64,000 nucleotides of DNA from M3007 sp044350425 (lineage in GTDB: Bacteria > Bacteroidota > Bacteroidia > Chitinophagales > Saprospiraceae), in assembly GCA_044350425.1 (NCBI GenBank), contig JBILHS010000011.1, forward strand, positions 1 to 64,000, written 5' to 3'. Of this stretch, positions 55,801-64,000 are shown one piece after another. The notes below the pieces were generated by a model. That model saw nothing but the letters and a program-made list of their open reading frames with translations, was not told where the DNA came from and searched no databases. Both the position numbers and the translations under genes were made by a program. How positions within the stretch are numbered: the stretch's first letter is position 1; each line of letters starts with the position of its first letter.

Positions 55801-58800
55801 CCTCCAAGATTATCATAGTGAATTTCATTGATCCATACCCTTTCCATTAACATGCCTGGAACATCACACAGGTCAGCGGCAGTAAGGACAGGCGCTGGTG
55901 GGACGGGCTGTTCACAGCTCAATGTAATATCCATCGGGAGTGGCGGTGGCGAGAATGCCGGGCCTTCCGTATCGGTAACCGTAATGATTTGAGTATGTGT
56001 AATGGAATTATTACAGCCGTCTTTGAGCTGCCACATTCGGGTGATCGTGGATTCTCCGTTACAATCACCTGCTTCGATCATCTGGCTGAACAGGGCCGGA
56101 ATAACCCCGGGAAGTGGCGTGATCGTTTGACCTGCGTTCAAAGTTCCTGCCGATGCTACAAGTGGACCAACCCATGTAAAGTCGTTATATTGCTGTCCAG
56201 CGCCTGTGAGTTGTAGCGATTGACCTATTGGTTCAGTGCCCAATTCGAGCACACCAATATCAGTCGACATCATTCCATTGGCTACGCCACCTACAGCGAC
56301 GAACGCACCTTCATAACTTAAAAACTGAAGCACGATGCCACTGGTGGTTGCAAGTGCAATAGCGTCTGGAGCGCCATTCTGGATACCATTGACCGGATAA
56401 GCAAAGGATACCGCACCAAAACCGCCCGCTTCATTGTCTATCAGGCCACTCAGAACGATCGTATTGTAAGGAGCGCCTCCGGTGCCGTTGTACAACACGA
56501 GCTGGTATTGGGAAAGATCTGTGCCTGCAGTACCAGCGACCTCAATGAATTCGCCCACATCGCCACCAGTATTATCATAGTGGACTTCATTGATAAAGAT
56601 GACTGGTACTGGAATGCCTGGATCGCAGTTGTCAGTTCCGTCCAGCATTTCCGGCATTGGGATATTTGAACAGGAAACAGTAATATTTGCAGGGAGTGGA
56701 TTCTGATTGAAAACGGGTGCTGTCACATCCACCACATTGATGGTCTGCGTAAAGCTGGTAACATTGCCACATGCATCCGTGGCTGTCCAGGTCCGGGTAA
56801 TGGTTTTAGCCTGTGGGCAATTGCCTGGTGTAGTGGTTGTAGTGAAAACTGGGGTCACCGGGCCACAATTATCAGTAGCCGTTACATTTGGAACCGCAGG
56901 CAGCAGATCATTGCAGCTGACGGTAACAGGGGTTGCGGGTAGCCCATTCAAGGTTGGCGGGGTACCATCAATGCGGGTATTGTAGCTGACGGAGGCGCTG
57001 TTGTTGCACAGGTCAGTTGCAGTGACTGTAATAACAGCCGAGCAGGTACCTACTGTAGCAGCCGTTTTGGTAACCATTCCAGTGCAGTTGTCCGTTGCAG
57101 TCGTAGCAGCCAATGCTGCAGCCTCTGCAGCAGCAACACTCGGATAACAAGCTGCTATGCTCCCTGCCGTTACCGTAGGCAGGGTTTGATCAGGCGTATA
57201 GCTAAAAGTGACCGTACAGGTTGTAGAATTTTCATTGCCGTCCGGCACCCCGTTTACCGGTGCACGATCATCGAAGATGGTGTAGGTACGGGTAATGCTG
57301 CTCGAAGTACAATTGTTAACTGTGCCTGTAACGGACGTAATGGTCAGCGTTCCGCAAAATACACCGCCAATATCACCCCCCAGGGCTTCAAAGCCGGCTT
57401 CGGTAGTAACCGGAGCAGGAATCGGGTTGTTACAATCAAAGGTTCCGGATGGGCTAGGTGGACATACCACAATCAGTGAACATTCCGGCACCGAGCAGCT
57501 TCCAGGATCAATGATCAGGACTGAAATGGTACAGTTCTGGTCATTTGAATCTGTGATGGTGATCGTTACATTACCTCCACCAGCTGAACCGGCCTGGAGT
57601 CGGAAAAATTGCGAGGAACCATAAGGGACGTTGATGGCAGGATTGGATCCATTCAAAAGCACGGAGCCACTACTGACGGTTACATTATAACCATTGCCTA
57701 AAGTACTGCCTGTAGGGTTGAGTTGAAACCAGATATAGTCATCAGCAGGGTTGTCGCCAGATTGATTGTTGTCTTCACAATGGACATTTGTAAGACCTGC
57801 GCTTGTCAGATCACAAATTGCATTGGAACAACTCGCCACCGTTGGACCGTTATTTACTGTGAAATTACACGCTGGGTCCGCACTGAATGTAGCCGTTACT
57901 TCACTTGTCGTCCCGTCAGCCTTTAGTCGTACCCCGGTGAAAACAACCGGACTGGTGAATGGTGCCGCTACAGAAAGCGCTCCACCACCGGCTAATACAT
58001 CGCCCGTAAGCGTCAGGTTGCCCGAAGCTGGAGGGAATGTGAAAGTGACCGTAATGTTAGCCGTGAAATAGTCATCCGCAGGATCTGCGTTGGTCCCATT
58101 ATCATTACACTGGCTTGCACTCGAGAAAGTGATGCCTGAAATATTACATGGATTTGAGCAGCTATTAACTGTCGGACCATTGCTCACTGTAAGTGTACAA
58201 AGTGGGTCAGCACTAAATGTTGCCGTGATCACACTCGGAGTCCCATCTGCTTTCAGCCGGACGCCATTGAAAACTGATGGGCTCGTGAATGGGGCTGCAA
58301 CAAAAAGGGCGCCACCACCGGCAAGTACATCACCTGTAAGCGTCAAGTCGCCATTTGCCGGAGGATTCACATAGGTCACCGTAATGGTAGCAGTAAAATA
58401 ATCGTCTGCAGAATTAGATGGCGTGCCGTTGTCGTTGCAGGAGCCAACATTAGAAAAACTAATAGCAGTGATGTCGCAAGGAAGCACACAGTTCGAAGCA
58501 GTATTGAGATTGGTCAAACCAGGCGTAATACAAACGTTGCTGAGTAAATCAACATTATTCACGTCTGTGTCCACTCCGTCCGGGAAACGGGAAATGCCCT
58601 GATTCGCCGCGCCGGCTCCATCAATCAGGCCAACACCTGAAGTTTCAGTATAAGGAGCGCCTGTATTGCCCTCATAACTCACTGCATCTGCCAAAACGCC
58701 TGCATTCCGAAGTCCAATCCCATCCGGAGCGCCATTTTGAATCAAATCAGTGTTGGGAGCCACGTCCAAATCGCAATTGGGTGTATTCGCGTTGTTGGCA

Positions 58801-61007
58801 CAAATCACGAAGTAAGCACCAGCCGCCAGATTGACGTTCGGGAGATTGATGGTTTGGTAAATTGCTGCGCCTCCGGTATTGCCATTGACCAACTCAAGCG
58901 TCCAGCCATTCAGGTTAACCGCGTTGCCGGAGATATTCTTCAATTCAATAAATTCAGCCGCATCAGTACCTGCTTGATCATAGTCCACCTCATTGATTAC
59001 CAATGGGCCCACCAGTTTGAAGTTGACATTCGACACATCAAAAAAGATGTTATTAGAACATTGCACGACGATCCGTGCCGATTTTGTCGGCGTATTGGGC
59101 ATAGTCACTGCCTGCGTACCATCATTGGGCGTGTTGGCCAATAAGGTCGAAAAAGTTGCACCTCCATCCGACGTAAACAGAATATCTACATTGGCACAGC
59201 TAACCGGCGCTGCTGTGGTATTGGCCACATTCCAGGTAACTGTTTGCGTGGAACCAACAGCATAAGAGACTGCGGTATTGGGTGAAGTCACTACAAAAGG
59301 CCCGGCAGCAGCAACCGTAGTCACCGTGTTGGAAGCTTCCCCTGTGCAACCCGCTGTGGCTACATTGTCACGCACCGTCACCCGAAAGTTCATTGCACGG
59401 CCAATGGAAGGCAAGACCTCCCAGGTGGGCGTCACGTTGTTGAACAAATCCGTGAGGTTGGGAAAATATCGCTTGGTGGATGCCGTAGGATTTAAAGACC
59501 TGAATACCGGTCCATGAAGATTGGTAGCCGCTGGTGGCATGGGCTGAGTTGGTGCCATGTAGGCATCAATCTGCTCCCAGCAATAGGTCAGGCTACCATT
59601 GGGGTCGGTGGCTGAAGCGGTCTGTACAAAAGGTGTGGATATGGGGATGGAGTAATTGGCCAGGGCTGTAACCGTAGGACTTACATTCACTACGGAAATT
59701 TCATTGTCGCAGGTGCTCCCACCGCCTGTAGCAACAAAAGGCCGCATCTCAAAAAGGCTGGCGGTGCTAAAGTATGCGTCGCTGTTCGGCTGGATACTGG
59801 GGTTACAAACACCCGCATAACCCATGATCGTGGACGCAGAGCCCGGTTCAAAGGCCGTAGCATTGTTACGATTACAGGCATCGTTGTATTGGGTGTGATT
59901 GCCTTTAAACTGGTGGCCTAATTCATGCGCTACATAATCAATGTCAAACGGGTCTCCAATCGGAGCGCCGCTACCCGTGACGCCTCTGGCTTTATTGGCA
60001 TTACTGCAAACGACGCCAAGGCCTGCCAAACCGCCCGAATTGGTACCAAACACGTGGCCAACATCATAATTGCCATTGCCGATCACCGCATCAATATTGG
60101 TTTGGTTCTCGGCGATCATCAGGCCAGGATCGCCATTCGTATAGGGGTCGGTTCCTGCATTCAGATAAACAATTAGGTCATTGTTGCCAATGAGTATCAT
60201 ACGCACTGCAGCATCTTTTTCAAAAACACCATTCACCCGGTTCATCGTGGTATTAATGGCTGCCATAGCCAGCGCTACTGTTCCGCCATGGAATGCAGAA
60301 TATTCACCAGTTGCTGCCACAGCCAGACGGTATTCATGGCGAATCCCACAGTCACCTACAAATTCCTGTCCACCTGCCTTATCTTTATCATTCAGGTCTA
60401 TCGTGATATCATTCTCAACCAGGCAGGTAATCTTATCCGAATCTTTCTTTACAAAATCCCGTTTGTAATAACAGATATAATCCTTCGTATTGCCATTGGC
60501 GTAAGGGTCAATAAAAAGGGATGCATCATTGCCATAGGTCATGGCATGAAATCCAACAGGGGTCACATCCAAGCGGATGATATTGGCCGGATTGTCGATA
60601 TTAAAACCTGCATAGGTTCTTATTTCAGGGTATTTGGCTGCCAGTTCTGTTGCCATAATAGGCGAATACCAAACCTTAAACCGCCCAAAAGTACCATCTG
60701 GCATAGGAAAATGCAACTCGATGCCATTGGTATAGGAAGCTAAATTACTTTCTACCGGAGCGGTGAGTAAGGCCGACCTCATGGCCGTAAGGTCAAGCCT
60801 TAAGACGCGATATTGTGTCGGCACGATCAATCGGGCAGCACTCTCTGCAGCAACATCCGAGTCTTTGATCTGCTGCCAAAAGGCTTGAGAGGAGGCGCCC
60901 GTCTGGCCGAATACACTGCCGGAGGCGAGGAGAAATGCCGCTAAAATTAATGGGTGTGCGAAAAGTCTATGGATGTCCAATGATCCAGAGCGTAGTCCTT
61001 TTTTCAT
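49881..61007 (-). CDS. Giant T9SS-sorted metzincin/adhesin protein of 3708 residues
   Basis: The start at 61007 (MKKGLRSGSLDIHRLFAHPL) gives a signal peptide ending near VFGQ. Residues about 200-480 are a reprolysin-like metzincin: HELGHQFKGNH (zinc ligands H361, H365, H371) with Met-turn TIMGYAGVC. Then come a PKD region, a lamin-tail-like domain (about 671, VINEVDYDQAGTDAAEFIELKN), two LTD-like copies (about 1470 and 1725, INEVHYDNTGGDVGEFIE and INEIHYDNLGGDVGEFIE) and many HYR/Ig-like repeats (TWTATDACGNVTSFTQTINV). Further repeats with CTFNVTI and CTQRVLVTYE strands follow, with a dockerin-like pair starting near 3372 (TTYDLVLISKHILG), a cohesin-like section and a sorting domain (GFELYQNQPNPFVNRTF). 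It is presumably cell-surface or secreted. Confidence 0.85.
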   Translation of the reverse strand: MKKGLRSGSLDIHRLFAHPLILAAFLLASGSVFGQTGASSQAFWQQIKDSDVAAESAARLIVPTQYRVLRLDLTAMRSALLTAPVESNLASYTNGIELHFPMPDGTFGRFKVWYSPIMATELAAKYPEIRTYAGFNIDNPANIIRLDVTPVGFHAMTYGNDASLFIDPYANGNTKDYICYYKRDFVKKDSDKITCLVENDITIDLNDKDKAGGQEFVGDCGIRHEYRLAVAATGEYSAFHGGTVALAMAAINTTMNRVNGVFEKDAAVRMILIGNNDLIVYLNAGTDPYTNGDPGLMIAENQTNIDAVIGNGNYDVGHVFGTNSGGLAGLGVVCSNANKARGVTGSGAPIGDPFDIDYVAHELGHQFKGNHTQYNDACNRNNATAFEPGSASTIMGYAGVCNPSIQPNSDAYFSTASLFEMRPFVATGGGSTCDNEISVVNVSPTVTALANYSIPISTPFVQTASATDPNGSLTYCWEQIDAYMAPTQPMPPAATNLHGPVFRSLNPTASTKRYFPNLTDLFNNVTPTWEVLPSIGRAMNFRVTVRDNVATAGCTGEASNTVTTVAAAGPFVVTSPNTAVSYAVGSTQTVTWNVANTTAAPVSCANVDILFTSDGGATFSTLLANTPNDGTQAVTMPNTPTKSARIVVQCSNNIFFDVSNVNFKLVGPLVINEVDYDQAGTDAAEFIELKNISGNAVNLNGWTLELVNGNTGGAAIYQTINLPNVNLAAGAYFVICANNANTPNCDLDVAPNTDLIQNGAPDGIGLRNAGVLADAVSYEGNTGAPYTETSGVGLIDGAGAANQGISRFPDGVDTDVNNVDLLSNVCITPGLTNLNTASNCVLPCDITAISFSNVGSCNDNGTPSNSADDYFTATITVTYVNPPANGDLTLTGDVLAGGGALFVAAPFTSPSVFNGVRLKADGTPSVITATFSADPLCTLTVSNGPTVNSCSNPCNISGITFSSASQCNDNGTNADPADDYFTANITVTFTFPPASGNLTLTGDVLAGGGALSVAAPFTSPVVFTGVRLKADGTTSEVTATFSADPACNFTVNNGPTVASCSNAICDLTSAGLTNVHCEDNNQSGDNPADDYIWFQLNPTGSTLGNGYNVTVSSGSVLLNGSNPAINVPYGSSQFFRLQAGSAGGGNVTITITDSNDQNCTISVLIIDPGSCSVPECSLIVVCPPSPSGTFDCNNPIPAPVTTEAGFEALGGDIGGVFCGTLTITSVTGTVNNCTSSSITRTYTIFDDRAPVNGVPDGNENSTTCTVTFSYTPDQTLPTVTAGSIAACYPSVAAAEAAALAATTATDNCTGMVTKTAATVGTCSAVITVTATDLCNNSASVSYNTRIDGTPPTLNGLPATPVTVSCNDLLPAVPNVTATDNCGPVTPVFTTTTTPGNCPQAKTITRTWTATDACGNVTSFTQTINVVDVTAPVFNQNPLPANITVSCSNIPMPEMLDGTDNCDPGIPVPVIFINEVHYDNTGGDVGEFIEVAGTAGTDLSQYQLVLYNGTGGAPYNTIVLSGLIDNEAGGFGAVSFAYPVNGIQNGAPDAIALATTSGIVLQFLSYEGAFVAVGGVANGMMSTDIGVLELGTEPIGQSLQLTGAGQQYNDFTWVGPLVASAGTLNAGQTITPLPGVIPALFSQMIEAGDCNGESTITRMWQLKDGCNNSITHTQIITVTDTEGPAFSPPPLPMDITLSCEQPVPPAPVLTAADLCDVPGMLMERVWINEIHYDNLGGDVGEFIEIAGTAGTNLSTYSLVLYNGTGGASYNTLVLGGIIPNQANGFGTLCFGYPANGIQNGAPDGVALVHDVMGGMVIQFLSYEGVFAATNGPANGMNSTNIGVSEAGTEPVGQSLYLTGNGDQYSDFTWTGPLAASNCGVNAGQTFVAASQGPTVTFTETQMAGNCPQAKTIKRTWTATDNCGNQTKLDQTISIVDNTPPVVNCPANLTINLDIFGKASLNINNINYSYSDNCAPNANLLLIPFPPQTFTCADEGLTRALTIRVEDLCGNIGSCTFNVTIAPFSRCTPVIRITDPCVCKNNASSLENGQFGETIKIESLAGKTWTLIANMGLYASNSPAPPAAPILIPLGTTFVENPVPSGDYFLTGIHVDALGYSITVRSETGQILTIGNSCQYPNPTITADLGGPFCLYSNPVNLTGTPGDANIASQGFTVNGIPATVFDPGQGVGQYQIVYTVNGGVPKAFGPNDPGCIQTITVYANVIATPTNLSCNDLVYLSLDADCTENILPDDILEGTYGCYDDYIVEIDRTLPYGNGPWEPGTVNANDIGKTYQVRVTHLVSGNKCWGNLKIEDKLSPALNCTDFSVPCNTVDLNPDYLTNVLGVIVAYPAVTDCQSFTLNYIDTEVPKDCASGLTKIVTRKWTAVDASGNTSICTQSISLLRPTVADLKFPPSYDDIVAPGFSCNATYPSPAWIESQGLQGYPYIFGQTGGCNFNWSFVDLLIPVCDGTYKINRKWTALNNCAPGVIKYDQLIKVVDKQGPAMTCPANTTVSVDPFQCCGTVDLPDLVIRDECSRVNNISGMVTTFDPTSNEQTGMYTIGGTLQDFAGNNWWDRDTLAAFENTPCLPIGAQTVLYVATDDCGNSTTCTFRLAIRDYVPPVAACDQTTTVSIGTDDPLDCYGPAGPNGLPAALDACSFGGVTWVKAATFNDGSYDNCNNIKLTIRRMAPYSDCIEQLNAARGTLPCDAPNQSFPSERDRAISEQDSIKFYCCEVGTTQTIVLAAYQLDMNGGIAVGPDGSLIKNECMIQVEVQEKLKPSCIPPAQVAVNCENFDPSLWTYGKAEVADNCCLDLTKEYQGQCGLTHTVNYSLFDTVCNKGTITRTFRAFDCHGQSSQCTQRVLVTYEQDYFLRFPNDAIVTGCNDDARYDEPKTLGEDCELLGINYEDEIFTVVPDACFKIERTWTVINWCTYNPNGNCINVPNPNPHPNTNNITNLPGPTVSECGTPAPWASTVVKINPGDPQATNYCTFWEKNANCYKYKQIIKIIDGQAPKFEHCPSDTAYCDLTTNQAGLWNQMDWWDNSIQSHDLCEGPADLKVAGRDACSGTNVSANYLLFLDLDNDGTMETVINSLNPPPPGIVYFGNANTPNFGGGAPRTFDNRGLPTNQTYQFAILQNLTAGANQKAFAVRWNTTQAPNVYTIPEFPYGTHKIKWILQDGCGNQSVCEYKFTIKDCKAPTVVCINGLSVNIMPTGMVQLWASDFLQYAEDNCTPAGQLKLGIRKCGTGTGFPLNPDGSIQTSVAFTCTETGTQCVEIWALDASGNADYCETYVIVQDNLGNCSNGHINVAGKITNEMTEGVEETMVKIHGTSTFAPPYSFFDLSDNLGEYYVMNNVPLDASFTIAPEKKDNPLNGVTTYDLVLISKHILGTEPLDSPYKIIAADANKSNSVTTFDIVELRKLILGIYTELPANDSWRFVDYNYTFPNANNPFEASFPESISVANAMTNQIQEDFMGVKIGDLNRSALANATMQAEERTAGTAIFDIADRDVKAGEVFEVSFTAAQALKGFQFTTTLNGLTAIGTVDAENVRSGNFNLTPANAMAVSIDGAPGFTVRFRAEKAGRLSEMLGVSGSITRAEAYANNDQMTRLGVAFRFRSPAGLTMSRVGFELYQNQPNPFVNRTFIGFFLPEAAEATLSVFDETGRVVYQQRGQFAQGENTIVLDRALINTTGALYYRLETATDSATKMMIQAR

Positions 61008-61448
61008 GCGATTATGATTACAGAAAGAAGTAGGTAAGCCCGCAGCCACCAAAGTGGGCAACAGGGGAAAAAATGGAAGACGAGTGTTAAAAAAAGTAGA
61101 GATGTTCCGCATAAATTTGGCAGATTAGTCCAGGCCTTGGAGCCCTGGAGGATGTTTTGCGTACAAAATTAGATCAGTCCTAACAGGCTGACTACTTTGG
61201 TGCGCAAGCGGAATCCTTTGAAATGAAAAACCTTGTCGGGATCTGGTTGATTATTGAACGAGACAGGTAACCATCAGGATTATACCGATACTGCCAAAAC
61301 AGCCATGAGATTACAAAAAGAGGATTAAAAACTAGTGCAAAAGTAAGCACGCGCTTTTGAAAATTCGGCAGATTTCTGCCTTTTTCCCGAAAACTTAACT
61401 TCAAAAAAGACAAAATATCGCCTTTTTACGAAAAAATCTACCCTGAGA
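61008..61448. other. Intergenic 440 bases upstream of the giant gene
   Basis: No convincing gene. A 73-codon frame at 61192-61413 on the minus strand has hydrophobic and basic parts but no recognisable family and no leader context. The region should hold the promoter of the giant gene. Confidence 0.45.
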
Positions 61449-62210
61449 TCAAAATCTAAGCCTAAGGATCCAGACATTCCTACTTTGTCCACACCGCTCC
61501 AAAGTCTGTGCCGGGTCAAATTCCACGGCGATATTGGGCGAAAATCTGGTTCGGTCTTTCAGGCTGATCTCTACAGTACCTTCCAAAAACTGTCCCGGAA
61601 AAAGCATGCCATCCAGGGTTTCACGCCCCTTTTGAAGATTGGTACTGCCTGCCGGAATAGCCCCCCGGGTCAATTTTTCATCGCGTACAAAATAGATATT
61701 TAGTAATGGCTCCGATTGTGCTGAGAACAAATTCGCGGCCGCATTTCCAGTATTTTTTAACACATATCGAAGACGCATATTACGTTCATTCCACACCCCT
61801 ACAAAAACCGTGTCAAATATAATTCGGGCACAGCCTTCCTGCCCCTCCCATAGCCTGGGTTGAAACGCTACATTCAGCCAGATGGCTGCAGAAACCTCGC
61901 CGGGTTTTAGTTTTGGACAATTTCCACGTACTGCGGTCGCAATGGAAGATTCGTGCCCACGCAGTAGCACTGGTAATCCAATCGTATCAAACTCTACCAC
62001 CATGTCCGGGCTGCTCTTTTTTCCGCCGATCGTTTCACGGCCGGTATTGGCCATGCGGCACCGAAGCTGGAGGTTTTGGTTTTTTTGTTGTAATATTTGA
62101 ACCTCGAAAAGGGCTACGCGGGAGCCGGTGTACACGGGCTGGGCGATAATTTTTGAAACAAAAAAAACAAAAAAAAGTAGCTGGGTGGAAGTACGCAAAA
62201 ATTGTCTCAT
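61449..62210 (-). CDS. Uncharacterised exported protein
   Basis: 253 residues; the start at 62210 (MRQFLRTSTQLLFFVFFVSKIIAQ) gives a signal peptide. The body is beta-rich with repeated FEVQILQQKNQNLQLRC, VVEFDTIGLPVLL and GTVEISLKDRTRFSPNIAVEF segments, a pattern of an Ig-like fold (possibly CARDB-like). Three cysteines lie after the signal. It ends in ILRLRF, too short for a T9SS sorting domain. No function can be assigned. Confidence 0.65.
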   Translation of the reverse strand: MRQFLRTSTQLLFFVFFVSKIIAQPVYTGSRVALFEVQILQQKNQNLQLRCRMANTGRETIGGKKSSPDMVVEFDTIGLPVLLRGHESSIATAVRGNCPKLKPGEVSAAIWLNVAFQPRLWEGQEGCARIIFDTVFVGVWNERNMRLRYVLKNTGNAAANLFSAQSEPLLNIYFVRDEKLTRGAIPAGSTNLQKGRETLDGMLFPGQFLEGTVEISLKDRTRFSPNIAVEFDPAQTLERCGQSRNVWILRLRF

Positions 62211-62442
62211 TGGACAAAAGTAGGATGCTATTTCGGATGTAAGGCATACTCTATCTTCATTCGGGTAATCATGCTCAAACATTTAGTGATAAATTTTACT
62301 CCTAAAATTGGCCCACTTGGTTCTGATTAAATACATTGCACTCGGTTTCGCTTCCCGCTGGCACGCTCCAAAGCAAACGATCATCTGTTGGTTAATAATC
62401 AAGGTAGTGCCAGGTTTCGCGCGGCCATTTCTTTTCATTCCA

Positions 62443-64000
62443 ATGATTAAAACTCCGCTACTTCTTTACTTTACTATTTTTCTCCCTTCCCTACTCTGTT
62501 CTCAAGTCAAACATGACTATGTATGGCCATTTGGAAATGGTCAAATTATCCCATGGAATGGATCCGTATTTGGCGGCACTCTACTTGATTTCAAAACTAC
62601 GCCCCTTAAAATAACCCTAAATGACTTTATCGTTGATTTCCCATTTGCTTCCATAGCGGACAAGGATGGAAATCTGGTTGCTTTTACCGATGGGTGCCGT
62701 ATTTCTAACCGAAATAAAGAACTGATATTGAATGGAGATTCTCTAAATCCTGGAAAGGTGTTTAACTCTTATTGCTCATACCCATCGAATCAATTTTATC
62801 CAATAATCCAGCCTTGTATCTTTCTACCCAGGCCTGGCAGCGACAGCCTCTACTATCTTTTTCATTTAAGAAGCGATAATAAATACCGAACCCCGATGAA
62901 CCTGCTTTACACTGAGATAGATGCAAGTGGTGACAATGGCAACGGGGCTGTGATTAGTAAGAACAATACCTTATTGAACGATTCACTTTATCTAGGCCAG
63001 TTTGTTACTGCTACACGCCACGCCAATGGCCGGGATTGGTGGGTCATAGTTACGCGACGCTTTCATAGTGAAATACATGTCACGCTTGTCACACCCGACA
63101 CGGTGCAGTACAAAGGGATGCAGGATGTTGGCTTTACAGAAGTGGACAGTGGCTATTGTTGCAACCAGACTCGCTTTACGCCCGACGGGAGGAAATTTTT
63201 TCGGAACCACCCGGGAGGAATGTTGATACTTGACTTCGACCGTTGTAGCGGCACATTCGCTAACCCCGTTTACTGGGATTATAATATCATCCCATCTGGC
63301 TCTGGAGGAGTAGCCATTTCTTCCGACAACCACTTCCTTTATCTTACCACTGGCGGTGAAATCCAGCAACTTGACCTTTTTGCACCTGATATTTTGGCTA
63401 CTCGGGAAATCGTGGCAGTATATGACGGATTTATGTCACCAGAAGAGACTTTTTTTTTCCATTCTGCACTTGCACCGGATGGTAAAATCTATATCCTAAC
63501 TACCACTAACAACGACATCCTACATGTTATACATAATCCTAATAAAAAAGGACTTGCCTGCAAAGTGGAGCAGCATGGGATAAAACTCCCGGCAAGAGGA
63601 AGTTTTTTCGAGCCTAATTTTCCCAATTACCGTTTAGGCCCCCTCGACGGAAGCCCTTGTGACACCTTGGGCATAAACAACCTGCCTATTGCCCACTTTC
63701 GGCATGAGGTACCCGATTCACTTTCTCCTCAGAAAGTTGAGTTCACCGACCTTTCCTACTATGAGCCTGCAACTTGGCATTGGGACTTTGGCGATGGCAC
63801 TAGCAGTCAGGATACCAGCCCGGTGCACCTTTATAACCTACCAGGAGTTTATACAGTGTGTCTTACAGTTTGTAATCTAAATGCATGTGATACGATTTGC
63901 CTGGAAGTAATGATAGACGTAGTGAGTACAATTACGCTACAGGGAGCAGACCAGCAAGCCTTATTCTGGCCAAACCCGGCTAAAGATATCTTGCATTTAC
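62443..64000 (+). CDS. PKD-domain T9SS cargo protein, cut by the window edge
   Basis: ATG at 62443-62445 opens a frame that stays open for 519 codons to the window end. The signal peptide is MIKTPLLLYFTIFLPSLLCS. The next 400 residues form a propeller-like beta-rich domain (DKDGNLVAFTDGCRIS, CNQTRFTPDGRKFF, APDGKIYIL), as in Bacteroidota proteins of the CHU-type gliding/adhesion repertoire. A PKD domain follows (TWHWDFGDGTSSQDTSPVHL with GVYTVCLTVCN), then the start of a T9SS sorting domain (LFWPNPAKDILHL). The C-terminus lies beyond the window. Confidence 0.8.
   Translation, partial: MIKTPLLLYFTIFLPSLLCSQVKHDYVWPFGNGQIIPWNGSVFGGTLLDFKTTPLKITLNDFIVDFPFASIADKDGNLVAFTDGCRISNRNKELILNGDSLNPGKVFNSYCSYPSNQFYPIIQPCIFLPRPGSDSLYYLFHLRSDNKYRTPMNLLYTEIDASGDNGNGAVISKNNTLLNDSLYLGQFVTATRHANGRDWWVIVTRRFHSEIHVTLVTPDTVQYKGMQDVGFTEVDSGYCCNQTRFTPDGRKFFRNHPGGMLILDFDRCSGTFANPVYWDYNIIPSGSGGVAISSDNHFLYLTTGGEIQQLDLFAPDILATREIVAVYDGFMSPEETFFFHSALAPDGKIYILTTTNNDILHVIHNPNKKGLACKVEQHGIKLPARGSFFEPNFPNYRLGPLDGSPCDTLGINNLPIAHFRHEVPDSLSPQKVEFTDLSYYEPATWHWDFGDGTSSQDTSPVHLYNLPGVYTVCLTVCNLNACDTICLEVMIDVVSTITLQGADQQALFWPNPAKDILHL

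Noticed and set aside
61192..61413. 73-codon minus-strand frame upstream of the giant gene
   Set aside because: No family, no leader or neighbour context, overlaps the expected promoter; kept only as a non-coding region.
1..64000. tRNA, rRNA, riboswitch or phage regions
   Set aside because: I looked through the intergenic stretches on both strands and found no cloverleaf, rRNA-like sequence, known riboswitch core or phage gene cluster that I could support.

Overview
The window looks like chromosome of a Bacteroidota member, most probably a saprospiraceaen (Haliscomenobacter/Lewinella-like; family-level placement is inference). Evidence: eleven genes or gene remnants end in, or carry, a type IX secretion system (T9SS) C-terminal sorting domain (one of them runs off the window just inside that domain). 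There is a PorX-type response regulator, a GldM-like relic, Omp28-, C25-like and SprB/PKD-type secreted proteins, and a Gram-negative lipid A gene (lpxB). I see no rRNA, tRNA, CRISPR array, prophage or transposase gene.

Layout. 1-5.8 kb: an edge-truncated outer-membrane-type protein, a secreted serine protease whose sorting domain is cut off by an in-frame TGA, a small XRE regulator, and a dynamin-like GTPase broken by a TAG and a frameshift. 5.8-12.6 kb: porX, a decayed tandem of gldM-like genes invaded by a short CTAG-ended inverted-repeat element, and a large metalloprotease/beta-propeller/barrel protein. 12.6-22.1 kb: housekeeping and small metabolic genes (threonine dehydrogenase, EamA, LOG, M28, HD, HtrA, DUF4340, RuvC). 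22.1-29.2 kb: glgC, a 38-codon gene and glgA in one operon, then ftsY, a LytTR regulator and an MltD-like transglycosylase. 29.5-40.1 kb: three large T9SS cargo proteins, two of them tandem C25-like paralogues. 40.2-47.6 kb: dapB, a START protein, a lysyl-oxidase-domain T9SS protein, a further T9SS protein and lpxB. 47.7-64 kb: an Omp28-like protein, a 3708-residue metzincin/adhesin, a small secreted protein and an edge-truncated PKD protein.

How the parts fit. PorX is the known transcriptional/effector arm of T9SS control, and about half of the coding sequence is predicted T9SS cargo, so the window is dominated by a surface and secretome programme (proteases, a possible cross-linking oxidase, adhesin-like repeats, dockerin/cohesin-like modules).

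Two repeat systems stand out. The first is a family of four 151-164 bp elements with about 32-bp terminal inverted repeats ending in CTAG; each copy abuts a broken gene or a gene end. The second is a set of about ten low-complexity long inverted repeats, each built from its own short word, that start at or within a few bases of stop codons and fill gene junctions. Three genes carry in-frame stops and one of these also a frameshift, so either real decay or sequence error must be separated before function is assigned.
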